Source: Saccharum officinarum
Taxonomy: Eukaryota; Streptophyta; Magnoliopsida; Poales; Poaceae
Length of the DNA: 64,000 nucleotides
Direction: 5' to 3'
NCBI GenBank assembly: GCA_020631735.1
Contig: CM036170.1
Coordinates: 71,749,737 to 71,813,736 of the forward strand
Shown: positions 37,801 through 49,096 of the stretch, one piece after another
Layout of the letters: every line of letters begins with the position of its first letter
How positions within the stretch are numbered: the first letter of the stretch is position 1
The notes under the pieces: generated by a model
Databases searched by the model: none
What the model was told of the DNA's origin: nothing
The model's input: only the letters and a program-made list of their open reading frames with translations
Translations under genes and position numbers: made by a program

Positions 37801-38790
37801 TGGTCGAGGAGGCCCAAAAATGGCTTTCCGATCGGAACGCCGAAATGGCCGAGCTGCGCGTCGCGTACGTGGTGGTGAAAGAGGAGGCGATGCAGGCTTG
37901 GGCGGCCGAAGCCGTGATGCGTACTGACATGGACAAGGCTTGGGAGGAGGCTACCCAGGCCCGCAGGGATCTCGAGCCCCTGTCGGCATGGGTGAAGGAG
38001 CTCGAGGAGGATGTCTCCCAGGTTAGCCGTCAGCGCGATGCCCTCAACGTCGAGGTCGAGCAGGCCGCCGCTCGTTCTGGTGCTCTGAAGGATGAGGTCA
38101 CGACGCTGAAGGGAGCCGTCCAAGAGAAGGACATAGCTCTCGAGGCTGCTCGGCAAGAGATCGAGGCGCTAAAGGCGACCATCAGTAACAAGGACAGCGC
38201 CCTCCTAGGGCTCGAGCGGACGTGCGGGGGGCTTCGCAACGAGGTCGTGGGCCTGCAGACCCATATCGAGGGTAAGTGTGATTGTTACGGCCATGACGTT
38301 GAGGGCGTCGTGCTGAGTATTAATTTGTTTATCGTGTTTCAGAGCTGGAGAGGGAGAATCGAGAGGCCCAATCTTCTACCAACTCCTTCCAGAGCCTTCT
38401 CGAAGCCGAGATCCAGAGGACCCAGCTGCTCTAGGGCACGATCACCACCGTGTGTGACAGCCTGGGGGTCGAGCCCGATGCTGACACCGGGGAAGATGTT
38501 CCGGGGAACTCCTTCGTCCGTCGGATGGTGGCGCTGGGCCGCCTTGCCTGGGAGAAGATACGGGACGGCCTCCATCACGGCGTAAAGAGAGCGCTGGCCG
38601 TTGTCCGATCAGGGTTTGTGTTCGACATGAAGCTCGTCGCTGAGGGCTTCACACAGACCCGGATCGGACGGACGAGGAGAACGAGGATGCCTGCCTGGAG
38701 CTGATTGAAGCCGCGGAAGAGCCTGGAAGTCGTCTGGCCTCGCTTTTTGAAGCCGAGGTGGTTCCGCCTGCTGACGATGAAGGCCTGTGA
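34854..38790 (+). pseudogene. Antisense ORF of Tat element, putative gypsy-type transposon protein (PF04195-like)
   Basis: The first exon (34854-35771) encodes MAGKSQILP then a segment with FHEWGFGVP and GYLGVEPQWNLWLHLFKAE, matching the plant family called putative gypsy-type transposon (Transposase_28). It is followed by a lysine/alanine-rich linker (exon from 35851), an Ala/Pro/Gly-rich low-complexity part (about 36050-37470), a strongly predicted coiled coil (about 37715-38275) and a conserved C-terminal part to TGA 38788-38790. Introns are recognisable at 35772-35850, before 37715 and at about 38271-38341. Defects: TAG at 36010, a frameshift near 36190, a TAG near 38434 and a frameshift near 38650. 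Such antisense genes are known from Tat elements (for example Grande); their function is unknown. Confidence 0.75.
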
Positions 38791-38993
38791 GCCAAATCTG
38801 GGCATGAAGGCCCATGAAATAAGTTAGTATTTTGAATTTTGGTCGTGGTGGCCTCGAAGGCCCTAAGAACTCGAAACATAAATCGGTTCATGGTTAATTT
38901 AGTTTTATTCGAGCTTTTCTTCCCTTTATCGCTTGGATCGTGTTCTCGCGTGATTTACTTAGCACGCGGCTGCATCCTTTGGCGTAAGGGAGC

Positions 38994-39290
38994 GAGTGGA
39001 GGTACCGTAGCCTCGGGGGCATAAGTGATCTCACGGCTCAACTACCCTCGAGCTTCAGGGTGATGTTGAGGCCTTGCAAATCGTGTGAGAGCCTGATCTA
39101 AGCGATAGGGGGTATGTTCTTTTTCAAAGTTAGGAACCGTTATTTAGATCTCCCTAGCGTGAAGTCGCACCTCTAAAAGGTGTGAGTGGTGAGTGGAGGT
39201 ACCGTAGCCTCGGAGGCGTAGGTGATACTCCTGACTCGAGGGCCCTTTCGAACCTTAGGGTGCTCTTGCAGCAAAGTCGATCTAAGAGGC
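38994..39290. repeat. Direct repeat downstream of the antisense gene
   Basis: GAGTGGAGGTACCGTAGCCT followed by an AGGTGAT-like stretch occurs at 38994 and again at 39191, 197 bp apart, with related sequence between. It lies where the antisense gene and the gag-pol strand converge. Confidence 0.7.
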
Positions 39291-39471
39291 GGTTCTTAAA
39301 TTTAAAAAAGAGCATAAGTTTTTTCGGGGAATAGGGGTTCCCCCCTTTTATCCCCCGAGGGAGGGTCGATTCTGGGAGTGCAGAGTCGATCCTTCCTCAT
39401 TGTGAAATGAAAGTTTGAACATCGCTGTATTCTTTATTGACGAAAAAGAAATTACAGAGCCTCGAGGCTTT

Positions 39472-39905
39472 TTAAGGAAAGAAGCGACGTAGATGTTCAA
39501 TGTTCCAAGCGTTGGTGAGGATTTCGCCCTTCTTGTCGGATAGCTTGTAGGTGCCCGGCTTTAGTACTTCTACGATGATGTACGGCCCTTCCCATGGTGG
39601 CGTGAGCTTGTGCCGTCCCTTGGTGTTCTGGTTCCGCCGTAGCACCAAGTCGCCGACGTTGAGGTCACGCCTGCGGACGTGTCTATCATGGTAGCGTCGG
39701 AGACCCTGCTGGTACCTGGCAGAATGCAACAGAGCCACATCTCGGGCTTCCTCGAGCTGGTCGAGGGCGTCCTATCTTGTGGCGTCATTATTTCTTTCGT
39801 TGTAGGCCTTCAACCTTGGGGATCCGTATTCTATATCAGTTGGGAGCATAGCCTCAGACCCGTAGACTAAGAAGAACAGAGTGAACCTCGTGGCTCGGCT
39901 CGGCG
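39472..39905 (-). pseudogene. Integrase C-terminal fragment of the Tat element
   Basis: Reading leftward from about 39905, the sequence shows the FFLVYGSEA and PTDIEYGSPRLKAYNERN segments of gypsy integrases, then the C-terminal GDLVLRR and PPWEGPYIIVEV motif, ending with stop at 39472-39474. An in-frame stop lies near 39775. The catalytic core, RNase H and reverse transcriptase that should precede it are absent: the fragment abuts protease sequence at about 39900-39945. Confidence 0.85.
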
Positions 39906-39911
39906 TTGTTC

Positions 39912-42762
39912 TTAGGCTCCACAGGACCGAGGGTAGCTCGGCAGCCTGGGATCAGCGGGGTCGAGGGGTATGAGTTTGACATCTTCCGCGGGCTCAAAGC
40001 TGCCGGCATGGCGTTTTGGGTAGGGAATCGCATTGGCGAGGCCGTCGAGGTCTGCAGCCAAGATCGCCGACTCCAAAATAACCTTGCCGTGCTCGATGCA
40101 CTCGACGTCGCACTCGTAGGCATGTTCATATGAGGGCCCTACAGTGATGACACCGTTTGGGCCTGGCATCTTGAGCCTGAGGTAGGTGTAGTTCGGGATT
40201 GCCATGAACCTGGCGTAGCATGGGCGCCCTAGGATAGCGTGGTACGTTCCACGGAATCCAACCACTTCGAAAGTGAGAGTCTCCTTTCTCAAGTTGGCCG
40301 GTGTGCCAAAACAAACAGGCAGATCGACCCGTCCGAGGTGTTCCGCCCGTTTCCCTGGCATGACTCCGTGGAAGCCCCCGACGCTAGGTTAGAGGCGCGC
40401 TCTCTCGACCCCCAGAAGGTCGAGGGTCTAGGAGTAGATGATGTTGAGGCTGCTTCCGCCGTCCATGAGCACCTTGGTGAGGCGTGTGTTGGCGATGACG
40501 GGGTCAACAACGAGCGGATAGACTCCCGGGTTGGGGACATAGTCTGGGTGGTCGTCACGGTCAAAAGTGATGGCCACCGCAGACCAATCAAGGAAGCGGG
40601 GGACTGCCGTTTGTACGGAGAAAACCTCACGCCGTTCTCGCTTGCGCTGGCGCGCCAAGAGGCGGGTCGAGGGCCCTCCGTAGATCATGAAGCAGTCGTG
40701 GATCTCGGGGAATCCCCTGTCCTTGTCATCACTCTTAGGGTCCTCCTTCTTGTCGTCCTTCTTGACGCCGGCACCCCCAAAGTACCTACGAAGCATATGA
40801 CAGTCTTCGAGGTTATGGTTAGTGGGGCCCTTGTGGTAGGGACACGGCTCTTTGAGCATTTTGTCGAAGATGCCCCCGCCGGGGGGGCCTCGAGGCTTCT
40901 TGTGCTCGGTAGCGGCGATGAGCTCGTCGGCCAGGGCCTCGAGCTTGCCCTGCGGCCTTTCTTCTTGTTGCGGTTGTTTCTCTTGGAGCCCCAGGTGGAG
41001 CTCGCGGGATCGTCGACCTTCTGCTTCCCCCTTTCCGGGTCGCCACCAAAGATTGCACCAACCACCTCCTCGCCGGCGACGAAGTTGGTGACAATGTCCA
41101 TCAACCCGTTGGCAGTGAGTGGAGTGTTACGGCCCAATTCTCAGACCAACTCCTTACAGGTGGTGCCAGAGAGGAAGGCCATAATTACGTCAGAGTCGGT
41201 GACGTTGGGGAGCTCGGTACGCTGCCGGGAGAAGCGCCGGATGTAATCCCAGAGGGATTCACCTGGTTTCTGCTTGTAGCTCCGGAGGTCCCACAAGTTG
41301 CCGGGGCGCATGTAGGTCCCCTTGAAATTTCCCTCAAACACCCTTACGAGATCGTCCCAGTCGTGGATCTATCGAGGTGGGAGATCCTCGAGCCAGGCTC
41401 GGGCGGTGTCGGAGAGGAACAGGGGGAGTTGTCGAATGATGACCCGGTCGTCGGTGGCCCCGCCCAGCTGACACGCCAAGCGGAAATCGGCGAGCCAAAG
41501 TTCGGGTTTGGTTTCGCCGTTGTACTTGGTGAGAGTCGTGGGGGGCAAAACCGAGCCGGGAGCACCGTCTCACAGATAGCCTTACTGAAGACCTAAGGAC
41601 CCGGGGGCTCGGGTGAAGGGCTACGATCTTCTGAACTGTCGTAGCGTCCACCCCTGTGGACGTGGTAGCCTTGAGGCACGCCGTCACCGTGCTTGCGCAT
41701 GCGGCGCTCGACGATGTTGCCACGGGTGTCTCGAGGCTCGTGGTCGTTGGTGGTAGGCTCAGGGGCCGGAGCTACCCCGTTTCACCGAGCAGGCTCGAGG
41801 TGAACCGAGGCTTCTCTCTCCTATCAGGAGGGCTCGATGATTCGCTCTGAGGCTGCCTCACGTCGCCTCGAGGCAGAGCTCTCGGCCTGCTGCATGGCAG
41901 CGGTCTCGAGGAGTTCTCGGATTTCATCTCGAGCCCGACGGGCGTCAGGGTTTGATGGCTCGGGCATGTTGTGGAGGAGCATGGCGGCAGCGACGACGTT
42001 CTGGCTGGCTCGAGCGAAAACCGAGGGGTCGACCACCCGGTCCTCGTTGATGCGACGGTTGATGTCGCGAGCTCTCTCGTGAGCTCTTTCGCCAAGTGCG
42101 TGTTCCGCACGCTCACGCTCGAGGGTTTGTTGGAGTAGATCCAGGTTTTCCCGTTCCTCGTCGAGCCTGTCCTGCAACTCATGAATCTGCTCGAGCTGCG
42201 TTCCTTGGTCCGCAAGGAACTGAGGGTCGTCTCGCTCAGCAGGAAGCTCGACATGAGGTGGCATGTGCCTTCCTTCGACTGGTTCTTCGTCCTCTGATTC
42301 TGAAGTGCTTTCAACATCGATGTTGAAGCATTCGCGGGTCGGATCATAGGTGTCGTCAGCCGAGTCAGAGTCAGGAGCGCCAAAGTAGTAGTATGGCGGG
42401 GGAATGTGTGGCCGTTGCAAATCGTCACTGGGGTTGCGACGTTGAGAAGCAGTCACATGGGGCTCTGTTTCCAGTGTCTCCGTAGAGTCCCGATAATCAG
42501 AAGCCGGTGTGGATGCAACGAGGTCCAGAGTGAAGCGTAGATGGTGCCCAGGGAGTTCCTCATAAGCACCCACGCGAGTGCTCACGAAAGATGCGTATAC
42601 CCGGGCAGCCGAGTCTAGCCCAAACGGGAATGGTAATGGAGATGTTGCTGCCCATGCCGAAATGGATGCTCCGGACAGTGGTGTCTCACCGGACGGGGGA
42701 GCGGCGGGATTCTCCGTCGGCATGTTACCCTCAGTCAAGCTCGTCCTACCCAAGCCTTCCAC
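39912..42762 (-). pseudogene. Tat gag-protease remnant
   Basis: Starts at ATG 42760-42762; the first 312-codon frame (to 41824) is an acidic, glutamate/arginine-rich gag N-terminus. The gag core follows (about 41141-41700) with GESLWDYIRRFSRQRTELP and a CPYHKG...H..C segment. Protease follows (about 40860-39912) with VLMDGGSSLNIIY, where DGG replaces the usual DTG/DSG. Stops at 41824 and 41141, another near 41370, and frameshifts near 41580 and 40400 break it. The product would have been the capsid and protease that package element RNA in the cytoplasm; this copy cannot make them. Confidence 0.82.
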
Positions 42763-43096
42763 AAGGAGATCTAGGCCGGCGCCTGGCTGGGGGTGCCGGA
42801 CCAGGGGATCCCATCACCCTCCGCGAGGTGAAGACGGTGGTTGTACCGGGCTCGTCGTCGTCGGGCGGCCCGTGCCCGCCTAGAGCGACGGTACCGGCGG
42901 ATTGCTCCCCCGGGCTGGGAGAGCTCATAGTCCTCGTCGGTTGGGTGCCTGGGTGGAAGTAGGACCATATCGTAGCCATAGCCAAGCGATCAGAACTCCA
43001 AACTCCCGAACCAGATCACCGTGGCCAACGGAATAGGGCGTTCGGGGTCAGCCATCCAGGAAAAAAGGCGAGAAAGCGACGTTGGCACGCAGTGAT

Positions 43097-43116
43097 CCCC
43101 TACCTGGCGCGCCAAC
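43097..43116 (-). promoter_or_regulatory. Primer binding site of the Tat element
   Basis: The minus strand reads GTTGGCGCGCCAGGTAGGGG immediately inside the right (5') LTR. Its place next to TGTCGG...CCGACA identifies it as the tRNA primer site and sets minus polarity. Confidence 0.88.
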
Positions 43117-44251
43117 TGTCGGTGTTCGGACCCGAGGGGGTCCTAAACCAACGAGTAAATGCTGCGTGTCTCTTTCCTGGATGGTGATGCAAGGAGAACA
43201 CACGGGGATTTATCCTGGTTCGGGCAAGAGAAGGCCCTACGTCCAGCGGGGGGGAGAAGTTTGTATTTCCTTGCACCGAAGTGCTCGTGTAGGGGTTACA
43301 AGCATGCGAGAGAGGGCGTCGAGCCCAAGTCTCAAAGAAAGGAAAAAGAGGACAAGGGTGATTGCTTGAGATATCAATCTCTATCTGGCGTCTTGCCTGT
43401 TGTCTATTGTGTTTCTTCGTTGTCCCCCCCGTTGTAGAACCCTGGCCTGCCCTTTTATAGGGCGAGAGGAGGCCAAGACGACGGGGAGCCTTGAGGTGAT
43501 GTTTTGTCGATTCCTGTTGAGCTGACCGTAGCGACGTGCTCTGGGAATGGCCGGCCATCCCTGGACACCATGGCGTCGTGGGAGACGAGACGGCGAAATG
43601 ACCCGGAGCGCCGTGCCACACCGTCCTTCCCTTGCCGTTGAACTGTGTCGAGCGTCGAGGTCGGGTCGAGGTTGGGTCGAGACCGGATGGATAAGGCCGA
43701 ATTCCCGAGATTGCGGAGAACGGGCCTTGTCTTATCCTCCCTCGAGGGTGATCGATGGTAAACAGTGCGCGGTAAGGTGGGTACAGTGACGGTTTTCACC
43801 TCCCATCACGGGATGGGCGGTAAAACAGTGAGATCTGACATGGGCATTGTTCCCACGTCGATCCTGGTCGCAGCCATGCCGGTAGGTGGTAGTAGGTAAC
43901 CGCATTAAATGATATGGCTTTTGTCCTGGGGTAGGTAAAGAGAAGGAGTCGAGGCGCTCGACCCGGGCTCACGCGAGTCGGAGTTTTTCCTAGCGAGCGG
44001 ACGAGCCTCGCGCGGGTCGGAGCGCCGTCGAGGTCCCTTGCTGTACGGGATGGGGCGCGGTCGAGGTGCCCCGTCGAGCGGGCCTCGTATGAGTCAGAGC
44101 CGGAGCGCGGTCGAGACGCCCCGTCGAGCGGGCCTCGTACGAGGCGGACTGGATACGCGGTCGAGGCGGGCTGCCTTTTATTGCGGTTTCAGTCGTTTTA
44201 GTTTTTTTATTAGCGATGGATGTGGGTACCCCCGTACTGTTGGTACCGACA
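43117..44251 (-). repeat. 5' LTR of the Tat element
   Basis: Matches 32157-33289 at about 97% by hand count. The TATA box is in minus orientation (plus CTTTTATA, 43452-43459). Confidence 0.92.
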
Positions 44252-44717
44252 CTCGCGTACGTCCTGAGCGACGACGCTGTGGAGTCTGTACTGTCTGCTC
44301 CTCAGTCTCCTCTGGATCCTCTGTAGGCTGCTCTGCAGGGGCATCCACTGTCTCCTCTGTGGCCTCTGTACCGAGTTGTCGACCTTCAAGATGAAAGCGA
44401 CTCTCGTCAATGCGAATACCACTGCTCCTGCCACCTCTCTCAGCTGCCTCTGCTGCATCTGCAACTGCCTGAGCTATCTCTGCCTCTGTAAGAGTTCTCT
44501 TCCTTTTCTTGGCAGCAATCTTTACTCGCTTCTCGCGAGCTACCTCTGTCCTCCTTGGGGGACTGTCATCCCCGTCACTAGGTGCCCCACCAGCGTTCTT
44601 GCAACGAACCATACTAACAAGTGGCTGTACTGAGACAAACTGAAAAGAGCAGATGATGTACTGACACTTGTGAGGCTTGACCTCAATCCGTATCCGCAGG
44701 CTTGGCCTCGAATTCAC

Positions 44718-46309
44718 AACTGATCACCTGACACACTCAGCACTGACAGGACAAACTGAAATGATAGAATAGATGGATCTACTATAAGCAACATATATTA
44801 TCTAAAAGATAAGTGAGATCCTAATAAGAGCAAGCATGTAAGGTAAGATGTGAACGGACAGCGATAGCTACCTCGACAAGCGATGATCCGGTGAGCGGAA
44901 GACGATCTCGACGCGTTAGGGTTACCCGGAGACGGCGATCGAAACCCTGATTACCGAGAGATCGACGATTGAATTAGTAATTCACCGGAAAAATCGACGG
45001 TAAACCCTAATCCAAGGAGAAGACGTCACCTTGCGGAGACGAAGACGATCGCGGAGACAAAAAACTTGCGAAAAATCTTGGCGAACGTAGAGTGGCTAGG
45101 GTTAGGGTTTTCGCGGCGAAGGGCGAGGACCTCGGAGGTGGGCGCGCATGGTAAGGAGAGGAGCACCAGGGTGAAGCTAGGGCTGGCGCGGGCTGCTTCC
45201 AACGGCGTGGCTGCGGCGGCGCGGCTCCGGCGAGATCTGCAAGGCGCGGGCACGGCTGTGGCTCGGTGCGGGCGCGGGCGCGGGTACGGCGGCGCTGCGG
45301 CACAGCACAGGCACGGGCGCGGGCGTGGCTGCGTCTGCACGCGGTGGCGAAGGCACGGCGGCTCGGCGATTCGGTGAGAACGGCGAGTACGGCGATGGCG
45401 GATGAAAAGGAAGAACTCAAGATCCAACCGTACGGTTAAAAAGGAGAGATCCGCTTTTTGCGAGATGACCGGACGCGGTGGTCGAATGACCGGACGCGGT
45501 GGAGGCAGCGTCCGGTCACATTCCAGTAAGCTCCTGGAATGACCGGACGCGTCCGATTATCCACGATCGGACGCTGACAGCGTCCGGTTAGGTTTTGCCC
45601 GGAAACCTGAAACGGATGACCGGACGCGGTGGTGGTTACCGGGACCGGACGCGGTAGTCGACAGAGGCGCGTCCGGTGCAGCGTCCGATTAGGGATTTCG
45701 AAGAAAAACTTCGGGAATGACCGGACGTGGTGGTGGACGCCGAGACCGGACGCGGTGGTGAAGCTGAACCGCGTCCGATGCAGCGTCCGGTCCAGCGTCT
45801 GGTCGCTGTAAAAAGCTCTTTTTCAAACCGTTTTTCGACGCGACTTCTCCCAATCAAGTTCCAATTCAAAGAGACTCAAAATAAACACCAATTGGAACCT
45901 GATATGAGTGACCTCACTCAAACCCTCAAAATTTTCAAAATATTTTACCTTAGGCTAGTATTATTTTTAAGAAAATATTCAATAAACACCTGAGGAGCAA
46001 CATATGGCCATGCAATAGAGTTTATGAACCCTTGAGAGCTTTAAATGCTCTCTCTATTCATGGACGAACATAGTGGTTACTCAAAGCTAAACCGAAGAGA
46101 AACGACAAAGCAACAACCATGCATATGCAATGCAAAACAAGAAAGAAAGGCTAGGTTGCTTGTCAAGTTTGATCCATGGTTAGGTTTTTTCACTCCTCCA
46201 AGAAGGGTTATCGTAACCGTGTTAGACAAGTCCTAGATGCATTGTGGGATATTAAACATGACATAAAATACAATGCAATACAATGCAAGGGACAACACAA
46301 GCTCATTTT
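44718..46309 (-). other. Non-coding spacer between pol and the extra ORF of the copia element
   Basis: About 1.6 kb of internal copia DNA with no defensible gene. It holds a GC-rich stretch (about 45060-45420) whose arginine/alanine-rich frames look like low complexity, then the GACCGGACGCG repeat cluster, then AT-rich sequence up to the end of RNase H. It may hold splice signals for a subgenomic RNA that expresses the extra ORF, which is only a guess. Confidence 0.55.
45463..45805. repeat. Internal GACCGGACGCGGTGG repeat cluster
   Basis: About ten copies of GACCGGACGCGGTGG or the inverse GCGTCCGGTC lie within 340 bp. Nearly the same motif forms the clusters in both LTRs of this copia element and in the solo LTR nested in it. 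The copies are rich in CpG and partly palindromic. Confidence 0.85.
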
Positions 46310-47810
46310 TTAAAGTTACTTGAATCAAGCACATTTAGTTCACTTCTCAACCTACAAAAAGTAGCCTCATCTAAAGGTTTAGTGAAGATATCCGCTAATT
46401 GATTTTCACTTCTTACACCTTCTAGTGATATATCATTTTTAGCAACATGATCTCTTAGAAAGTGGTGGCGGATATCAATGTGCTTAGTGCGAGAGTGTTG
46501 TACCGGATTATTAGCAATTTTAACCGCACTTTCATTGTCACATAAAGCGGCACCATTTCAAGAATAACTCCATACTCAAGGAGGGTTTGTTTCATGTATA
46601 GGATTTGTGCACAACAAGCCCCCGCGGCAATGTATTCCGGCTCGGTGGTGGACAAAGCCACACTATTTTGCTTCTTAGATGACCAAGATACTAAGGATCT
46701 CCCAAGCAAATAGCATCCTCCGGATGTGCTTTTTCTATCAATTTTGCAACCGGCATAATCCGAATCGGAGTAGCCAACTAGTTGGAATCTAGCTCCTTTG
46801 GGGTACCAAAGTCCGATGCTTGGGGTATACTTAAGATATCTTAGGATTCTTTTTATGGCACTTAGGTGAGGTTCTTTAGGGCACGCTTGAAAGCGAGCAC
46901 ACATGCACACACTAAACATGATGTCGGGCCTAGATGCGGTAAGGTACAACAAGCTACCAATCATAGAACGGTAAAGAGTTTGATCGATTGGTTTACCTCC
47001 CTCATCTAGGTCGAGATGTCTATTAGTTGGCATTGGGGTCTTGATTGGCTTGCATTCTTCCATCTTGAATCTTTTGAGAAGATCCTTGCAATACTTTTCT
47101 TGAGAGATAAAAATCCCTTCTCTCATTTGCTTAACTTGAAACCCAAGGAAGAATGTTAGCTCACCAATCATTGACATCTCGAACTCTTTTGACATCAATT
47201 CACCAAATTCTTTGCAATAATCTTCATTTGTTGACCCGAAGATAATATCATCAACATAGACTTGACAGATGAAGATTTCTTTATTAAACTTCTTGGTGAA
47301 TAGTGTGGTGTCAACCTTCCCAATAGTGAAGCCCTTCTCAATGAGGAAGTCCCGGAGACGCTCATACCACGCTCTAGGGGCTTGTTTGAGCCCATATAGC
47401 GCCTTGGACAACCTATAAACATGATTAGGATATCTAGGGTCTTCAAAACCGGGAGGTTGTTCAACATAGACTAGTTCATTTATGAAGCCATTTAAAAATA
47501 CACTTTTCACATCCATTTGATATAGTTTCATATCATGATGTGATGCATATGCAAGAAGGATACGAATGGCTTCAAGTCTTGCAACGGGTGCAAAAGTCTC
47601 TCCAAAATCAAGACCTTCAACTTGAGAGAACCCTTTTGCCACTAGTCTTGCCTTGTTTCTTACTACTACACCTTGATCATCTTGCTTATTGCGGAACACC
47701 CACTTGGTTCCAATGACTCTTGCACCTTTTGGATGCTCTTCAAGTGTCCAAACTTGATTGCGGTCGAAGTTGTTCAATTCTTCATGCATGGCATTCACCC
47801 AATCCGGATC
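46310..47810 (-). pseudogene. Copia reverse transcriptase and RNase H
   Basis: The frame is open from 47810 to about 46550 (about 420 codons), then continues in another frame to about 46310. Reverse transcriptase motifs are clear: [26 protein letters not shown] and the catalytic YVDDIIFGS. The RNase H part has [15 protein letters not shown] and TEPEYIA. These enzymes copy element RNA to DNA and remove the RNA template in cytoplasmic particles. A stop at 47811-47813 separates it from the integrase part, and a frameshift near 46550 cuts off the end of RNase H, so the copy is inactive although this is its best-kept domain. Confidence 0.92.
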
Positions 47811-49096
47811 TTAAAGAGCTTCTTCTACATTCTTAGGTTCAAGACAAGAGACAAAAGAGTGATGTTCAACAAAAGAAGCAAACTTTTGAGATCGAGTCAT
47901 TACACCCTTTGTAGGACTCCCTATGATGAGATCTTGTGGATGTGCTTGAAGTAGGGGTGAGTTTCTTCGATCAACCATTTGAGGAGTAGGATGGGGAGCA
48001 TCAACATCTTGTGCTTGTGCCTCAGCTTGTTGATGAGAGACATGAGTATCTTCATTTTCAACTCTCTCATTCTTATCATCATCTTGAGGCACATATGATG
48101 AAGATGGTGGATTGACAATTTATACATCGTCTTCATCATCTTTAGGCTTGATGTCTCCCACTGGCATGTTCTTCATGGCCTCCCTCAATAGTTCATCACC
48201 TACATCATCACAATTCTCAATTGCTCTTTGGGAGCCGTTAGATTCATCAAATTCCACATCATATGTTTCTTCAACCAAACCGGTGGCATGGTTAAATACT
48301 CTATATGCTTTGGACTTTGATGAGTAACCAACAAGAAAACTAATATCACAACGTCTTTGGAACTTCCCTAGGTGTTGACGCTTCTTGTAGATGTAGCATT
48401 TGCAACCAAACACCCGGAAGAATGAGACGTCCGGCTTTTTCCCATTTAGCAACTCATAAGGGGTCTTGCAAAGAAACTTTTGTAGGAAGAGGCGATTTGA
48501 AGCATAGCATGCGGTGTTGATTGCCTCGGGCCACAATTTCTCCGGTGTGTTGTACTCATCTAGCATTGTTCTTGCAAGAGTGATCAAGGTCCAGTTCTTT
48601 CTCTCAACTACACCATTTTGTTGAGGAGTGTAGGTTGATGAAACTTCATGCTTGATTCCAATTTCATCACAATAAGCTTCAATGTTGGTGTTGTCAAACT
48701 ATTTGCCATTGTCACTTCTAATTTTTTTATCTTGACTTTAAATTCATTTTGAGCTCTCTTTGCAAACTTCTTGAAGCAATTTGCCACTTTGGATTTGTCA
48801 TGAAGAAAGAAAGTCCAAGTGTATCTTGAGTAGTCATCCACAATCACTAGGCAATAGAGATTTCCACCCAAGCTCTTGTAAGTTGTAGGACCAAACAAAT
48901 CTATGTGTAGAAGTTCTAGTACTCTTGATGTTGACATGTAGGCTTTGGTTGGATGAGTGTTTGCAACTTGTTTGCCGGCTTGACATGCACTACAAGGTTT
49001 GTCCTTCTCAAACTTTACATCCTTCAAACCTCTCACTAATTCTTTCTTCAATAGCTTGTTGAGAGTGTTCATTCCAACATGAGCAAGCCTCCTATG
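47811..49096 (-). pseudogene. Copia integrase region
   Basis: After a pre-integrase zinc motif (HRRLAH...CSACQAGK), the integrase core follows with HIDLFGP, DYSRYTW and, further on, the GKKPDVSFFRVFGCKCY segment typical of copia integrases and then a low-complexity acidic linker. Integrase inserts element DNA into the genome in the nucleus. Defects are a stop at 49097 just upstream, a one-base loss near 48720, a nearby TAG at about 48705 and a TAA at 48120. Confidence 0.88.

Larger units (their letters stand above)
32157..44251 (-). mobile_element. Tat-lineage gypsy retrotransposon, internally deleted, with antisense gene
   Basis: LTRs 32157-33289 and 43117-44251 start TGTCGGTGTTCGGACC and end GGTACCGACA; the target duplication CTCGC is at 32152-32156 and 44252-44256. 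The primer site GTTGGCGCGCCAGGTAGGGG on the minus strand beside the right LTR fixes the polarity and resembles that of grass Tat elements such as cinful. Inside, on the minus strand, are gag and protease remnants, then directly the end of integrase; reverse transcriptase, RNase H and the integrase core are missing. On the plus strand an antisense gene fills 34700-38790. By hand count the LTRs differ by about 33 substitutions and 2 indels in 1.13 kb (about 3%). The element is non-autonomous. Confidence 0.93.
30101..44717 (-). pseudogene. Extra post-pol ORF of the copia element, interrupted by a Tat element
   Basis: The 5' part lies at 44252-44717 (likely ATG at 44610-44612) and the 3' part at 30101-32151; the Tat element and one target duplication lie between. 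Reading across the insertion the frame is continuous, giving about 804 codons. The N-terminal part is charged, with KKRKR nuclear-signal-like and EEPE-like acidic segments. The middle (about 31450-32060) resembles the plant transposon-protein family (PF20167-like) found in extra ORFs of LTR elements, and the C-terminus is Gln-rich then Ser/Thr/Pro-rich. Seven internal stops occur at plus positions 31442, 31391, 31169, 30821, 30779, 30617 and 30311, all in one frame, with no indel. Similar extra ORFs in SIRE elements have been called envelope-like; I see no signal peptide or membrane segment, so no function is assigned. Confidence 0.7.

Noticed and set aside
45007..45427. Minus-strand open frames of 130-140 codons between pol and the extra ORF
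   Set aside because: Arg/Ala/Pro-rich translation of a GC-rich spacer; a spliced leader role cannot be excluded but no coding claim is supportable.
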